Positions 36,647 to 60,766 of a stretch of 64,000 nucleotides of DNA are shown here, piece after piece. Under the pieces are notes generated by a model, which searched no databases, was not told the origin of the DNA, and saw nothing but the letters and a program-made list of their open reading frames with translations. Source of the DNA: Arbacia lixula (lineage: Eukaryota > Echinodermata > Echinoidea > Arbacioida > Arbaciidae); the NCBI GenBank assembly GCA_963669155.1, contig OZ022584.1, positions 10,042,639 to 10,106,638 on the forward strand, given 5' to 3'. The position numbers and the translations under genes were made by a program. Each line of letters begins with the position of its first letter. The stretch's first letter is position 1.

Positions 36647-37639
36647 GAAGGTTTGATGTCGAGAATAGTAAGAAGGTTGGGTCGGTATATATTGAGAGGA
36701 GAAGAAAACAGAAGGAATTATTACTTAAAAATACAAAGAACAGAAGAAAAAAATACCGTTGTGGGAGACCCATGTTCACTGTGTTCACTTACCTAAAGGA
36801 GAAATGCAATGCAATGCAACAAACTCAGAAAAATAGATTGGCAAATGTTTGTGAAACACACGTATCATAAGCAAGTTATTTCTATTTTAAACTCTTTAAT
36901 CACTCGCCCTGTAATTTTACTCTGTAAATCACAGGTGCAATGTGATTCCCTGGGAATTTTTTCAATGCAATAACAAGTGGACATGGTATGTCAACTACTG
37001 GAAATACCACGAAGGTCATGGTAACGTTTAAACATACAAATAACTTCTTTATAATTAATTAATGTCATATAGTTTTCTAAAAGTTTTGCTTCTCCTATTT
37101 TTTCTCCTTTTCTTCAATTCGACTTCAATTTCAGGGTTGCATTGCCCTTTTAGTAATTGCTACATCTAAAATAAGGTTTGATACGTTTGTCATAAACACA
37201 ATGTTATAACTCTTTAACGAGCAAATGTCACATTTCGGTATATCATTAATCTAGAAACGTCCCAAAGAGCTGCATTTCGTCTGAGATAGAAGGGGTAATT
37301 AATCCAGACTTCACTTTGAAATATTTTTTTTCCGACCTGGGAGATAAGCCAAACCGCTGCTTCCGGCTCGATACTTTATTCGACTGGGACAATACGAATG
37401 TTCATCTCAGAATTCATTCCCAATTCATTCCCACACGTATATAAAGCAAGCGGATACTTCACATTACTCGCATACCCAGACCAAACGCAATTCAAACCAC
37501 GGTATATAGATACGCCGTAACCTTCCAAAAGCCCTGAGGGGAACGCGTGCCAACATGAATGCCAACATTCACTGGAGAAGTTAAAAAAGAAAATAACTTA
37601 ATTGCCGTATCCACATTCTGACATTGTTGGTTAGCCCAG
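36647..37639. other. Intergenic, no feature recognised
   Basis: Nothing supported. Confidence 0.4.
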
Positions 37640-37892
37640 CTCTGCCCTACTCTGACAAAAGGAAGCAAGTGACAAATCACTCAAATATGGGTTATTGGAA
37701 TTCTTAGATTGTACCCAGCATTCCCTACATGCGGCCAAAATCTGGACAATAAATATTCATCTTGTTGCGAGATATTCAATCTAACACGATCTTGTGCTGC
37801 ACTGATGCCAATGGAAATGACCGGCACACTTTGCTCATTTACAAGAAAAGTCTCTGTTGTTTGTTGCTTCCTTTTGTCAGAGTAGGGCAGAG
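37640..37892 (-). mobile_element. CTCTGCCCTACTCTGAC TIR element, copy 2 (well preserved)
   Basis: The ends CTCTGCCCTACTCTGACAAA and TTTGTCAGAGTAGGGCAGAG are perfect inverted repeats that continue through AAGGAAGCAA for about 28 bp. Length is 253 bp. It is in the opposite orientation to the copy at 30301-30555, 7.3 kb away. Confidence 0.8.
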
Positions 37893-39109
37893 TTGGCAGG
37901 GCATAAATACGGCCCCCATTTAACTCTCTCTCCCTCGTCACTTTTGGTCGTGTGGTGGGGAGCTGTGACACGTGTTATCATGTCCTCCCGCGCAATTGTT
38001 TTGGAGCTGGTTTCAATCACAAGACCTGTAAATCACTGCTGGTATGTGAGGTGCAACCCCCCTCCCCCCTGTCTCATTCAGTGGAGGTTCCAGAACTTTG
38101 ATAAATGGAGAATTGGGAGAGAGGGGTGTGGATGGGGGGGGGGAAGGGGGGGGGGGGGTAGGTCCCAGTGTTCGTAGACAGGGAGTGGGATGTGCTTCTG
38201 AGCTTGGAAATCTGTATGTGTTTGAATAAGTCAAATCCAATCTTACAGTGTAGTTAACTCTGTGTGTCCCATGTGCATTTTATCACCCGTAAAGCACACA
38301 AAGCCCATAGCGAATCAATTCATGTGGCACCCAAAGGTTCAATTTTCAACCAAAAGAACATGGAGTATCTCTCCTATACACCCCTGCTCCAACCCAACAC
38401 CATTGGCTTCCAAAATGACACCCTAATAGATAGGTCTCCTGTAACAAACAAACTGCAACCCCCCCCCCCCCCCCCCCGGCCCCCTACCCTCACTTCTAAT
38501 ATTAAACAAGGACATGGTGTAGATGTAAATTACTCCACAAGATGTATGTGTGCATACATCACAATCGGTGATCCAACAGTGGCCTGTGATAAATTCATTT
38601 CCAGTGCCTTTGCCGGAATGCCAACTGCCACTGCTGTAAATCGCAGCGCCGATTCGAACCTGCGAGGGGCAGGGGCGGTTCCATTCAGACGAATACAAGC
38701 CAGCAGGGTAAATCAATACTAAGCCTGTAGTAGTTATATGGAATGTGAAGAAAAGCAATAAGTCTTGTTCTCTTTCCAAACAACTATGACCACTAATAAC
38801 ATTCACAACAATTCTTAAAACATCGCCAACCTTGGAAAATGTTACTTACTCCTTATATTTCATGTCAGGTCAAAGTGATTTATAACCTTTTTCAATGTTT
38901 TTTTTTAACCATACACAATTTAATTTCCAGACAATCAGAACGGAAATACAGGGCACTATATCACAGGATCATACCAGATGCCTGGTCTACAGCACTGCAC
39001 AACCATTGTATGTATATATTGCATTATACAATAGTATGCCTGACATAGCAAGAGATGTTGTACTTCCTACATGTACATACAGCAGGTTCATTGGTAACAT
39101 TAGTCACCT
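37893..39109. other. Intergenic, poly-G and poly-C tracts
   Basis: G runs at about 38134-38158 and C19 at 38459-38477. The 152- and 127-codon frames around 38264-38806 cross the C19 tract and have no recognised domain. Confidence 0.4.
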
Positions 39110-39640
39110 TAGTGGAGTGACAAGGCAAGAAGATGTCTATCCACCGATAGCCGGATATCAATAGAATAATAGTCCTGCTGGTACTGACACTGGTACTACT
39201 CTCGTGAAACCACTATGGTGCAAGTCAGTGGGCTGGGGAGGTATGTGGTTACCCCATCCACCAATGATTATATCTCCATGGTACCAAAACACAACACTGC
39301 TCTGGACTCATCCACAATGTGTGTCCAAAAGCTCTGTTCTTGTAATACAATTTAATTCACCCAGTATAGCTAATGGCCAGTGATCCAAATAGTGAAGTGG
39401 CAAGACAAGCTGATTCTTATCCACTGATAATCATATCTCAACGGAATGATAACCCTGCTGGCTTTCTACTCTTGTGAAACCACCATGGTGCAAGCCAGTG
39501 GGCTGGAGAGGTATGTGGTTACCCCATCCACCAATGATTATATCTCCAGTGTACCAAAACACAACACTGCTCTGAACTCATTGACAACCTGTGTCCACCA
39601 GCTCTGTTCTTGCAATACAATCTAATTCACCCAGTAAAGG
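39110..39640. repeat. Two-copy tandem duplication, period about 270 bp
   Basis: Two adjacent units (about 39110-39382 and 39383-39640) share long blocks: GAAACCAC-ATGGTGCAAG-CAGTGGGCTGG, TATGTGGTTACCCCATCCAC, CAATGATTATATCTCC, ACCAAAACACAACACTGCTC and AATTCACCCAGTA. Equivalent points are 270 bp apart (39205 and 39475). No coding signature. Confidence 0.85.
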
Positions 39641-39756
39641 TTTAAGCCAATATTCCTGAGGATTACCCAAGGATCATTTGTACTAAGTGTGATCAGAATT
39701 GATGCAGAAATAAAGAAATGAGAGCAAGTTAAAGAAAAACTTTAACATTTTTGTAA

Positions 39757-39877
39757 CAGACCAGCAGACCAACAGGCTGACAGACCAACAGACCAACAGA
39801 CTAACAGACCAACAGACCAACAGACTAACAGACCAACAGACCAACAGACTAACAGACCAACAGACCAACAGACTAAC
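39757..39877. repeat. Tandem repeat, 12-24 bp unit (ACAGACCAACAG)
   Basis: ACAGACCAACAG alternates with the variant ACAGACTAACAG, giving a 24-bp higher-order unit repeated about five times. The minus-strand frame reading VCWSVSLL is an artefact. Confidence 0.95.
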
Positions 39878-40497
39878 GGGAAAAGTGATTACTAGGTCTC
39901 TACCGAACTTCGTTCAGGCGAGACAAAAATTGCTCTCCATAGAAGCAGAAAAATCTAAGCATAGAAAAAAAGTTTGAGGAAAATTAGATCAACAAGAAAG
40001 TCATGGATATTTTATTGATATGAGGAATGAATTTTGGGAGGGAAAGTGGTAACTCAGTCATAAGGCTGTGTTGTTACAGGTACATTTCCCTGTTTAAATT
40101 ATTTTGCATGCTTTGATAAACTAAATTTCCATTTCAGACAAACTTGACAAAAAATAGAGAACTATTAACATTTCATAAGAAGTGTGTTTCAAAATCATAA
40201 TCACCACGAATCATGAAAAGATAAAAACATAGTACTTATGCTAGTTTCATTAAATAAAAGTAAACACAATTAAATGAAACAAAAACAACTTAAAAACATG
40301 CCACAATGCTCATGTGGTACATACAAATCTAAACAATCAATATCTTTTTACTGCCACATCTTATTCCTGTATTTTTCATTCACAACACTGAGTAAAGAAT
40401 GACATTAAAGAAATTTTTTTACATATCATAATATTGTGCACATTCTGCCTCAGACAACAATTTCATATTACTACGTTCATTGGATATTTGTATATAC
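39878..40497. other. Intergenic, no feature recognised
   Basis: Very AT-rich; nothing supported. Confidence 0.45.
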
Positions 40498-41248
40498 ACA
40501 CAACAAAAAAAGTTAGTCGCCCCTTAGCAAAATAGCATAACTTTTGATCGAAAAGGTTTTGAGCAAAATAATTTGGCAGGATTGTTTCTTAACTTATTGA
40601 CTAACTTCCATGTGAGAATCACATTAATCTAATTAGTCATGCTTGAGTAAGCACACATTAAAGGAAAAAATGTCACTTTTCAAAAGGTACAAGGTTGATT
40701 GTTTATGCCGTTTTAACAGTACATTTTGGCATTTCTTGCGCAATTTTTAAAGTTTATTCACTCAACTATGACACAGAAATGACTCCTTATGGTAATAATA
40801 GGTCATGTTACATCTTTGTCAAAGTATCTTAGAGTTTTATTTTTTCCACAAAAATAAAAGATTTTTAAAAGTTTCAAACTCAAGAGGGGATAAGTATTTT
40901 TTAAACCGTGCTCACTCAAACAGAACAATGAATAAAGTGTCGGAATAGGTGTTAGTGCATCCAGAGATGGATGATAAACAATGAAAGGACATAAATTGTG
41001 CACCAGAAATGGAATTAATTAAAAATTCATATGACAGAATCTCAAAATTACCCTTGTGACTTTTAAAAAGTGATTATTTTGCCTTTAATGTGTGCTCACT
41101 TATGCATGACTGGGTGGATTAATGCGATTTGCACATGAAAGTTAGTCAATAAGTGAAAGAACATTCTTGCCGAATTATATTGCTCAAAACCTTTTTGATC
41201 AAAGGCTATACTATTTTGCTTAGGGGGGGACTTACTTTTTTGTTGTGT
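40498..41248. mobile_element. 751-bp TIR element with inverted ends of about 190 bp
   Basis: The left end ACACAACAAAAAAAGTTAGT and the right end inverse of ACACAACAAAAAAGTAAGTC match. The inverted similarity continues through the AAAACCTTTT-GATC, TTGACTAACTT, TAGTCATGC and TTAAAGGAAAA / TTTTGCCTTTAA blocks for about 190 bp on each side. No transposase frame is seen, so it is non-autonomous. The target duplication is unclear. Confidence 0.8.
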
Positions 41249-43624
41249 TTAGATTGATAGGCTATAAAAGCACTACTGCAATTCTGTGCAGCACTTTGAA
41301 TACAGTAATAATACTCAATATATGAATATATAGTATGAATGATTGAACTCAAAATAATGTTACATAAAATTGCAGTATAAATAGGGAAGGGTGTATACAT
41401 AAATTACACCTATCAAAAAGCCTGTTTACCATCAATTTTGCACTGTAGCATACCGTGCCAGAGGTATCCTGAATGCCACCGCACCAAACATACATATATT
41501 GACTTGGAACAGGGCTATAGTGAAAACCAGTACAAAGCAATTTCTGTAAAGAAAAGACTTGACTCATGAAAACACATAACAAACTCTGTCCTTTCTCAAT
41601 CAATATTACATTTGTTTGCCAGAAAGAGTTAACAAACTGATTTCATGTTCATTTTTATACAAACAAAAGAAATCATGTTCATGTTCATTTTCATAAAAAT
41701 AAAAGAATGATAAACCAAAGATATGCCTTCCATGGGAACCTAGCTGAAAAATGTGGATTAATTCCACAAAACACATGTATTTAAATCGCGATGTACATGT
41801 AGCTTCACTTCTCACCATGGATACAAAAGCAGGTTCAACTCTATAAAAAAATTCTAAGTACTGTCAGCTACGTCCTTTTCCTGTGAAGCAAACCTGAAAT
41901 TTGATCTTACAAAACACTTGCACATCGGAACTTCATCTACTCCTAGTAAAAGAAATTACATAATGTAGTAATACAATTGAAGGATACCATACACTGTACA
42001 TTATGGTTCATATCACATCTCTCCCTATATAATAAATATACAAACTCATTTGATTATCAACACAGTTGATATATAAAAGGTATAACTTTTTCTATGAATG
42101 CCCTCAGTGGCAATCCAAGCAACACCTATTGACTTGTTACACATCTCATGCACCTATGGCACTGAGAGTGTTAACAGTTTGTCATTTGATATGCTTGCAC
42201 ATGAACGAGTCACTAACTTCTCACATTATCTTTGAAGTTCTGTGCTGTAAAGACATATATTTTGGTCTTTCTGCACTGTTCTTCATTAACCCTACCATCA
42301 TCGTAACTCTATCAGTGGCCGAAGGTTAGGGTACATTCATAAGTCAGCGATCCTGCCGTCATTCTAACAGCTTACATACATGCATCATACTCTACAAACA
42401 GCTTGTAGGCAAAGTGGCCAATACTTCTATGAAAATATGAAGAGATGCAAATAAGAAATTGATTTTACATATATGATTGATTTCAAGAAGCAACTTATTC
42501 GGCATATTCAAATTTGATGATTGAAAAGTGTTTGAATGATGGAATACTATACAATGAATGCCCCTCTTTCACAATACGATAATACACTAAATCCAACAGA
42601 GCCATATGTACATAAATGTATGGCACTGATCACACGTAATCCACCACCTTTCTCTGGTCCGTGTTTTGAGGCGCGTCATATGAACACGTTTTGTGGCACA
42701 GCTGATAGTGTTTCAACTTTCATAACTTCAGACCAATGGCTTGTAGCCAAGATGCCTAGATCTATTCAAATGAAATATAGCAAGCCAAAAGCCATAAAAA
42801 TATGCTTCATCAAAGACAACTCTTGCCTCCTCTGATGGGCTGAAAGTTTTGTAACTAAAAGGTTTTATTCTATCAAACATTGTAACTCAAAGGTTGAATT
42901 GCATTCAATATACAATAATGGCATGCAGAACGACATAGACACTATATGAAAATGTAATTTCTGTATTGTATCCATTATGACGTCTGTACTGTGGTTCATT
43001 GTGATATCTATAAGTGCTCTATGCAAGCTGAGTTGCAATGCTCGTTGCATCTTATCTGCCGGTCAGTACGGTAAGCACTTTCGATTGAGAAACACACTAT
43101 AAATTTAAAAAAAAAAAAAAAAAATTGAGTGAGTAGTCACAGAGCACCAGTCTTCATCTATAGCTCTTATATGTACAGCAGATGATGTCGGTTTACACAC
43201 AGATGGAGCACATGGACTCTAACTCCAGACTAAATACTGCTCAGAGGGATTTGTGTGTATTAACGGTGAAAAAATCCCTACGTTATAAGGGTAACAAAAT
43301 ACACAAGAATCCAGTTATAGAAGACTGTAAGAGTAAAGTACAATGCAACTGCATCTTTATACTACAAGCAACATGGAGAAGTACACCTCTCTTACAGTGA
43401 GTACCTCTTGGCTTCTGTGCACCATCTCCACTCCCTGAGGCGTATCCACGGCCAGTACATGGTACAACATGTACATACATGTAGAGGGCCTTGAATTCAA
43501 CACTTTCCCCATTCCACTACAAATCGCACTCTCTCAATAATATACATATATAAATTACGTACCATCACTTCCCCTCGAATAATATATTCTGCTTGATACG
43601 TACACAGGGCTGTAGAAGGGGACA
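41249..43624. other. 3' flank of the RNF4-like gene and intergenic sequence
   Basis: A minus-strand AATAAA at 42864-42869 is a candidate polyadenylation signal 0.76 kb after the stop, unproven. The 99-codon plus-strand frame at 42536-42835 has no known domain. No other feature is supported. Confidence 0.35.
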
Positions 43625-55285
<11,661 letters not shown>

Positions 55286-56056
55286 TTTCTAAGAAGGGTA
55301 TGATTCAAAAGCAGATTTTAATGACAACGATGACTTTCCATTCCAAAATTCAGCTGGTGGGCAAGAGCAATAGGATGCTTGAAGTGAACAAATTATTTTA
55401 ATTTGTCTGTTATTTTCTCCGTGATCATATTCACGTACGGTCGAGTCCGGTCGCCTTATTCAATGAAGTGCCAGGTCGTGCGCAGATTCAGCGATGCTAA
55501 TGTGGAGACAGTGCTACAGGCATTGCGTATCTAGATATTCCTGAAGGTGTAGACAGCTCATTATGGGCTAAATGTAAAGGATCTGTATCCGAAGTAATAC
55601 TAAATTTAGTATATCAAACTGACGTGAAATTTAGCATCGGGACAGTGAAAGTAATACTTCGATGGAAAATTGCTCCTGTTTCATGCATTTAGAATCTATC
55701 AGTTTCTTCCTCTCTATCAAAACAATATGGATTCACCAATTAATACATTAGGGCCTATACTTTTTGTTGTCGATCGAATTCATGATTTTCATCATTGTCA
55801 CATTCTTGATTCTTCAATTATATAATTAGTAATCCTTCATGAACATGTATACTGATTTGATATTTTAGTTGCCTCCACCACAGAAAAGTTCTTTATCAAT
55901 AACAATTTTTATGGTGAGAGTATTTGGCATGGCAAGCATTTTCTTATGATATCTAATTATTGAATACTTTGTGTTATCTTTTACAAAAATATTTTGAGAC
56001 AACATGTCACAGGTCCATGCAAATGCCCTCGGGGCCGGCAAGGAGCGAATGGCTCA

Positions 56057-56058
<2 letters not shown>

Positions 56059-56091
<33 letters not shown>

Positions 56092-56200
56092 ATTTGTTTG
56101 TATCATGTTCTTTGTTTTGTTATCCCTTTTTTTTTCTTGTTATGATATTGTTAAGCAATTGTTATGTTTATGGTCAAATAAATGATAATAATAATGATGA
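56059..56200 (+). mobile_element. Poly-T tract and possible LINE 3' tail
   Basis: A T28 run is followed by AT-rich sequence ending CAAATAAATGATAATAATAA, similar in style to retrotransposon tails. No coding remnant, so weak. Confidence 0.35.
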
Positions 56201-56537
56201 TATTGACTATTTAAAGTTACACTGAAAAGAAAAAAAGAAGAGAGAGGAGTTTTACAAAGAAAAGGAAAGACAAGAAGAAGGAGACAATAGGAAGGGTTCA
56301 TAATGAAAAAGAAACTGAGCAGAATGGCATTTAAAAAAGAGATGAGAAAAAAGGCGAAAACGGGAAAAGAGGAGGAAGAAGAAAGAGAATAAGGAAAAAA
56401 GAAAACAAAAAAATAAGGGAAAAGAGAGCAAGGGGAAAAAGGAAATAATGGCTATAATGAGAAGGAAAGAGAAAAGGGAACATCAAAAAGACGAAATTTG
56501 CGAGAAAAAGGAATGTATAGATCGCGAACAAAACGAG

Positions 56538-56586
56538 GATAATAATAATAATAATGATAATAATAATAATCATAATGATGATGATG

Positions 56587-56630
<44 letters not shown>

Positions 56631-56634
56631 AATA
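56538..56634. repeat. (AAT)n microsatellite with GAT variants
   Basis: About 30 AAT/GAT units. Flanking 56225-56520 is purine-rich (GA/AAG) on the plus strand. Confidence 0.95.
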
Positions 56635-57239
56635 ACCAATTTTTAGAGACGCATAGAACCATTCAAATAGTCTCTATGCGTGTGAAAGTAGGCCTAGCGT
56701 CAGATCAAAATTGTTGTTTTATTTGTTTGAAGAATACACATTAGTTCGCTCCAATCAGAAGTTTTTGTTAATAAAATAAAATACATAGGCCAAGATTCTT
56801 ACAAAAATGTTCGTTTTGAACCAACCAACGATACGATTAAAATATAAGCACAATGTCACCCTTTTCAAAAGACTGTGTTGTTGTGGTAGTGAGCACAGCT
56901 TTCAGCACAGCATACTGTATGCGGAAGTGCACTACTAAATATTGTCTTGTACCAATAAAGCCAGCGAGCATAGGGAATTATCCTTTCTTGATAATAAATA
57001 TTAAAAGGAACGAAGTCAATTAAAAGAATTTTAACCGCTACTAATGTTATAACTTGTCCGACTTTTACTGATCTGATTTTTTTCTTCGTCAGTGAGGATT
57101 TTTATTTTAAATATTCCCGTAATATAATATTTTTTGTATCAAGTGAAGATAATGGTTATATATCAAAACAAGCAAGTATTGCTTTGAATGCATGTTATAT
57201 TGAGTGTTATATTATCTGCATTTGTTTTCTTTTTTGATA

Positions 57240-57448
57240 AGAAAGGTGTGGCAACCCTTCAAGCTGTAAGCTTATATTGTCAGACCTCTGTATGTTCAAC
57301 TGTGTACAAGTCTATGTATGTCTTGATGCTTCGTACATAACTTTAATAGATTATTATTTGTCACATGTATACTTTATATGCCATTTTTCGTATCACATTG
57401 TTTGTTATTGTTGAACTATGCAGGAATGAATAAATAAATAAATAAGTA
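57240..57448 (+). mobile_element. Possible LINE 3' end with (AATA)n tail
   Basis: The segment has the look of a CR1/L2 3' UTR and ends GAATGAATAAATAAATAAAT. No reverse transcriptase remnant was found, so this is tentative. Confidence 0.4.
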
Positions 57449-58249
57449 ATCCCTTCATTACATAAAAATGCACTCTAAGTCTTCGAAAGATAATTCAGCA
57501 CATACGAAATTGTGTCAAATTGATGTTTTGAAATACATTTGTCATGTTTTCCAGTCTATATCCTTTCTCTTGATTAGTTTCATCGGTAACATTATTTTCA
57601 TTATTGATTACTTTTCACCCCCGTTCTTGAATGATTTGATATGAATGACTATTTAAGCCCAGTGTGACATTATATTTTACGTGCATATCGGGGTGTTGTT
57701 TATCAGCAACACCACAAATCAGTCCTACAACGTTCTGATGCAAAACTCAGATCTAGCACATACAATAAATACATACGGCAATTTCATTAGTTCGCTGATG
57801 CTCAACACCATTCTCGATATGAGCATTTTGTGTGTGTAACGGGGCTACATTGTGTAGCCTCGTAACACAAATGCTAGTCTTGTAATCAACGCTCCAATAA
57901 GTTTAATGTTGCATATATTTCAATATTGGTCATTATCTTCGGCGCTTCATTGAAATTGTATTTTATCGATAAAAAGCAAAGAGATGTTGATGCAATTCGT
58001 TACAAATCAAAATGATTATTTTATGACGAAAGTAACGTTGAGCATGAAGTTAGTTTTTACACAAATATAATGTGAAGCATGAAAAACGGCTAGTGGAAAG
58101 GCTGCCATATTGGCGACGAAAGTGCACAGGAGCCTCTCTTGTGTTTACTGGAAAATACCGCTCGAAATTCACCATTTATCGAAATAATTTTGCATTGAAC
58201 ATACTGGTGACACTATAGGAGTATTGAACCAGTAGTGTGACAAATTAAT

Positions 58250-58372
58250 ATGAGTTCAACAGATAGTAAACGCTCAAAACGGAGGCGAAATAAGCGGGGT
58301 GGTGCTAATCGTCCTGTGCCGCCGACGAACTCCAGCAATGGCAATGCACAGTGTGCCAAGGCAGATGGCCAG
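58250..58372 (+). CDS. First coding exon of an unidentified gene (basic N-terminus)
   Basis: ATG at 58250 opens a 41-codon exon, MSSTDSKRSKRRRNKRGGAN and onward to ADGQ, with a donor CAG|GTAACG in phase 0. An in-frame TAA lies just before the ATG. The Lys/Arg-rich stretch could be a nuclear localisation signal. The next coding exon is 61478-61540. The gene runs divergently from the RNF4-like gene, 3 kb away, and continues beyond the window. In human the FAM193A gene lies beside RNF4, so a FAM193-type identity is a hypothesis worth testing. It is not established by the sequence seen here. Confidence 0.65.
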
Positions 58373-58537
58373 GTAACGTAGCCTCGTCCTCGATAAACAC
58401 GAATTTGTAAATGTGTAGTAGACTCTGGTCTGGCTGAGGTTACGATTAAAAAGCATATGAAAATGTACTGTAACACACATTAAGTACTTTTTCAATGTTT
58501 AAAAGTAAGAGTAATATTGTAAATCATATGAAATGCT

Positions 58538-58650
58538 AGACAGGAATAACCGTCTCATTCGGGGGCATTCTTTAATCAAAATGACATTTTTGGACATACC
58601 CCCCGAATAGAGACGGTACATCCACACCGAACGCACAGTGGCGGGGTTCT
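58538..58650 (+). repeat. Direct repeat GACAGGAATAACCGTCTC, copy 1
   Basis: Shares GACAGGAATAAC-GTCTCA-TCGGGG-CATTCTTTAATC, ACATTTTTGGACA and CCCCC-AATAGAGA blocks with 59276-59385, in the same orientation, 738 bp apart. Confidence 0.8.
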
Positions 58651-59275
58651 TATGTGTACAAGCAAATACAAGGTTTCGTCTAAAGTTAGAGGAATTAGTG
58701 CAAAGTCTATGGGAAAACGAATTTTGGAACTAGACATAGCGACTTCGTTTAAAAATCTAACATCTTTCAAGCTAGTATGATGCAACAAATTTACTTATAT
58801 CAAAATTAGATCTATATCATATATTTATAAATTCTAGGGCTAAGATTCCACAAAATGTATAGAAAGGTGAAAATTAAAGACTTACTTTCTGCCGATCACA
58901 CGTTTATCGCAGACATTTTCAATCTGCTCGAGTCTGACATAAATTTGACCAATCAGATTGTTCGACGGGTTGTTGGCTATGAATATTTAAATTGTCAATC
59001 GGTTCGACAAAAAAAAAACCAGCACACGGCGAACGAGCGGGAAAAAAATGTGCGCATGCGTGAAATTACTTATTCATATATGCATTATCATTAGCGTTTT
59101 CATATTCAAAATGGCGACTCGCATCGATCGCCATACAGTGTACAGGTGCAATGTTCAGTCTCTAAATAGGGCGTTCAGAGGAGCCAGATGCAATCTCAGC
59201 GGATCCAACGTCCTATAGAGACTGATTTTTCGGGCTAATGAAATGCCAACATTTGCCAAAAACACCAGATTTTTT

Positions 59276-59385
59276 GACAGGAATAACTGTCTCACTCGGG
59301 GCATTCTTTAATCGAAATTACATTTTTGGACAAACCCCCAAATAGAGATGGTATATGCACACCACACGCGCATTGGCGATCTTGT
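59276..59385 (+). repeat. Direct repeat GACAGGAATAACTGTCTC, copy 2
   Basis: Counterpart of 58538-58650. The two copies could be ends of one larger element or a local duplication. The internal 600 bp shows no recognised coding sequence. Confidence 0.8.
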
Positions 59386-59483
59386 ATACCGTACAAGTTC
59401 AACGCTTGAGTAGAAAGTTACCCGAATAGCTAGTAGAAAGTCTAGCACTAATGCACTTTGGTATCCCACTAGTTTTATGAATT

Positions 59484-59558
59484 TTAACCCTAAACCTAAC
59501 CCTGACCCTAACCCTAAACCTAATTCTAAATGTAACCCTGACCCTACCCTAACCCTAG
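59484..59558. repeat. Interstitial telomere-like repeat, (CCCTAA)n degenerate
   Basis: About 12 units of CCCTAA with variants CCCTGA, ACCTAA and TTCTAA. The unit matches the TTAGGG repeat used by vertebrates and many other metazoans. Confidence 0.9.
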
Positions 59559-60000
59559 ACAAAATTTTCACTGCTTAATTTGTCCAAAAGAGTGATTTCT
59601 AGGTCACTTTCTGCCGACGACAATCAGTATGCAGCGTCCCCATTGTTTCTGTGCTGACCACGATGGAGATTCATAGTACCTTGGGGTGTAGGCTAAAAGT
59701 GATTTTGAGCCCGTTTATGCCATTGTTCAACAACAACGCTAGGTTATATACATCCTGCCTGTATGAATATGGCTTTATTTTGAGCTTGTGACTGAGCCAG
59801 TGTTTACATGTGCGGCATCATTAAAAACAATTTTTTAAATCATATTTTAAAATGGTTGCCCTCGCTTTATCAATTTTTTTAAAGAAATGACTGAAATGTT
59901 GATATCGACAATATTTTGTTATATTGTACCTTATTCCTGAAAGGGATATTGCATATTTCAACATGGTATAAACTTGAAATAAAAATATTGTGCAGCACTA

Positions 60001-60728
60001 ATGCCCCTTTTATAGTGCGCTGAGACTTAACCCGCTTCAGAAGCGGGGTAACTTTAGCTTGGGATAAGTCCTTTTAAAGTGCTTTTTCTGACCACCCATG
60101 ACGGGAGCGAGACCGCACTAGCTGCCGTGGTAACATACTGCCCCAATCAGCTGTGCTTCCTGCGAGCGCGCCCCATCTCAACTTTGCTTCCCGCAAAAAT
60201 TGTATACGTGCACTTGCATGCGCATGTGCTAGCGTATAGCTCCGTGTGTTTTCGTGTGAAGTTCATTGTGTACCGATAGATCTCCTCGTGTTTCACTTTT
60301 GGTTTTTGTATTTCTCGACTTGCGCGAAGTTGTAGCATGAATAGCTCCTCATCGCTCTCCCAGTTCTTTCCTCTCGATGTTTAATCATCTTTCGACATGC
60401 TTCATGTGCGAGTTTCCTTTTTTTAAAAATCTCGGCTGAAAGAGAATACAGTACACGGACACACAGAGCTAGTGTGAAGAGGCGTGAAATGTTTACAGCT
60501 ATATCGTGCTTTGCGCTTGTACGTGGGTAACCCGGAAACGGAAGCGGCATACATATACCGCATTTCTGGTTCATAGGTCACTGATTTTAGTCCGCGATAA
60601 ATCGAGAGACCCTTTAGAGTGACGTTAGCTCAGGTCTGATCCGGACCTGATACAGACCTGACCCTCCTCTCAGCTAGGACTCACTTTAGCTCGGGCTAAA
60701 TATTTTTTGACCTCACTATAAAAGGGGT
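60001..60728. mobile_element. 728-bp TIR element (CCCCTTTTATAGTG ends)
   Basis: The left end ATGCCCCTTTTATAGTGCGC and the right end CACTATAAAAGGGGTAT are inverted repeats of about 16 bp. The interior is richer in GC than its surroundings and has no transposase frame. Target duplication not resolved. Confidence 0.65.
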
Positions 60729-60766
60729 ATAAAATGGGTAAAAATAGACTATAGTGTAAGCATGTA

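Larger units (their letters stand above)
55286..58249. other. Divergent intergenic region between the two right-hand genes
   Basis: Presumably contains the promoters and 5' UTRs of the RNF4-like gene (minus) and the 58250 gene (plus). Also holds poly-T (about 56059-56086), an AAT microsatellite and LINE-like 3' tails. No promoter motif could be assigned. Confidence 0.5.

Noticed and set aside
38640-38670. GGTTCGAATC on the minus strand, resembling a Pol III B box
   Set aside because: No A box or tRNA-like stems at the expected distance.
39757-39877. Regular short repeats that might be mistaken for a CRISPR array
   Set aside because: Unit of 12-24 bp with no unique spacers; the context is a metazoan genome. 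It is a simple tandem repeat.
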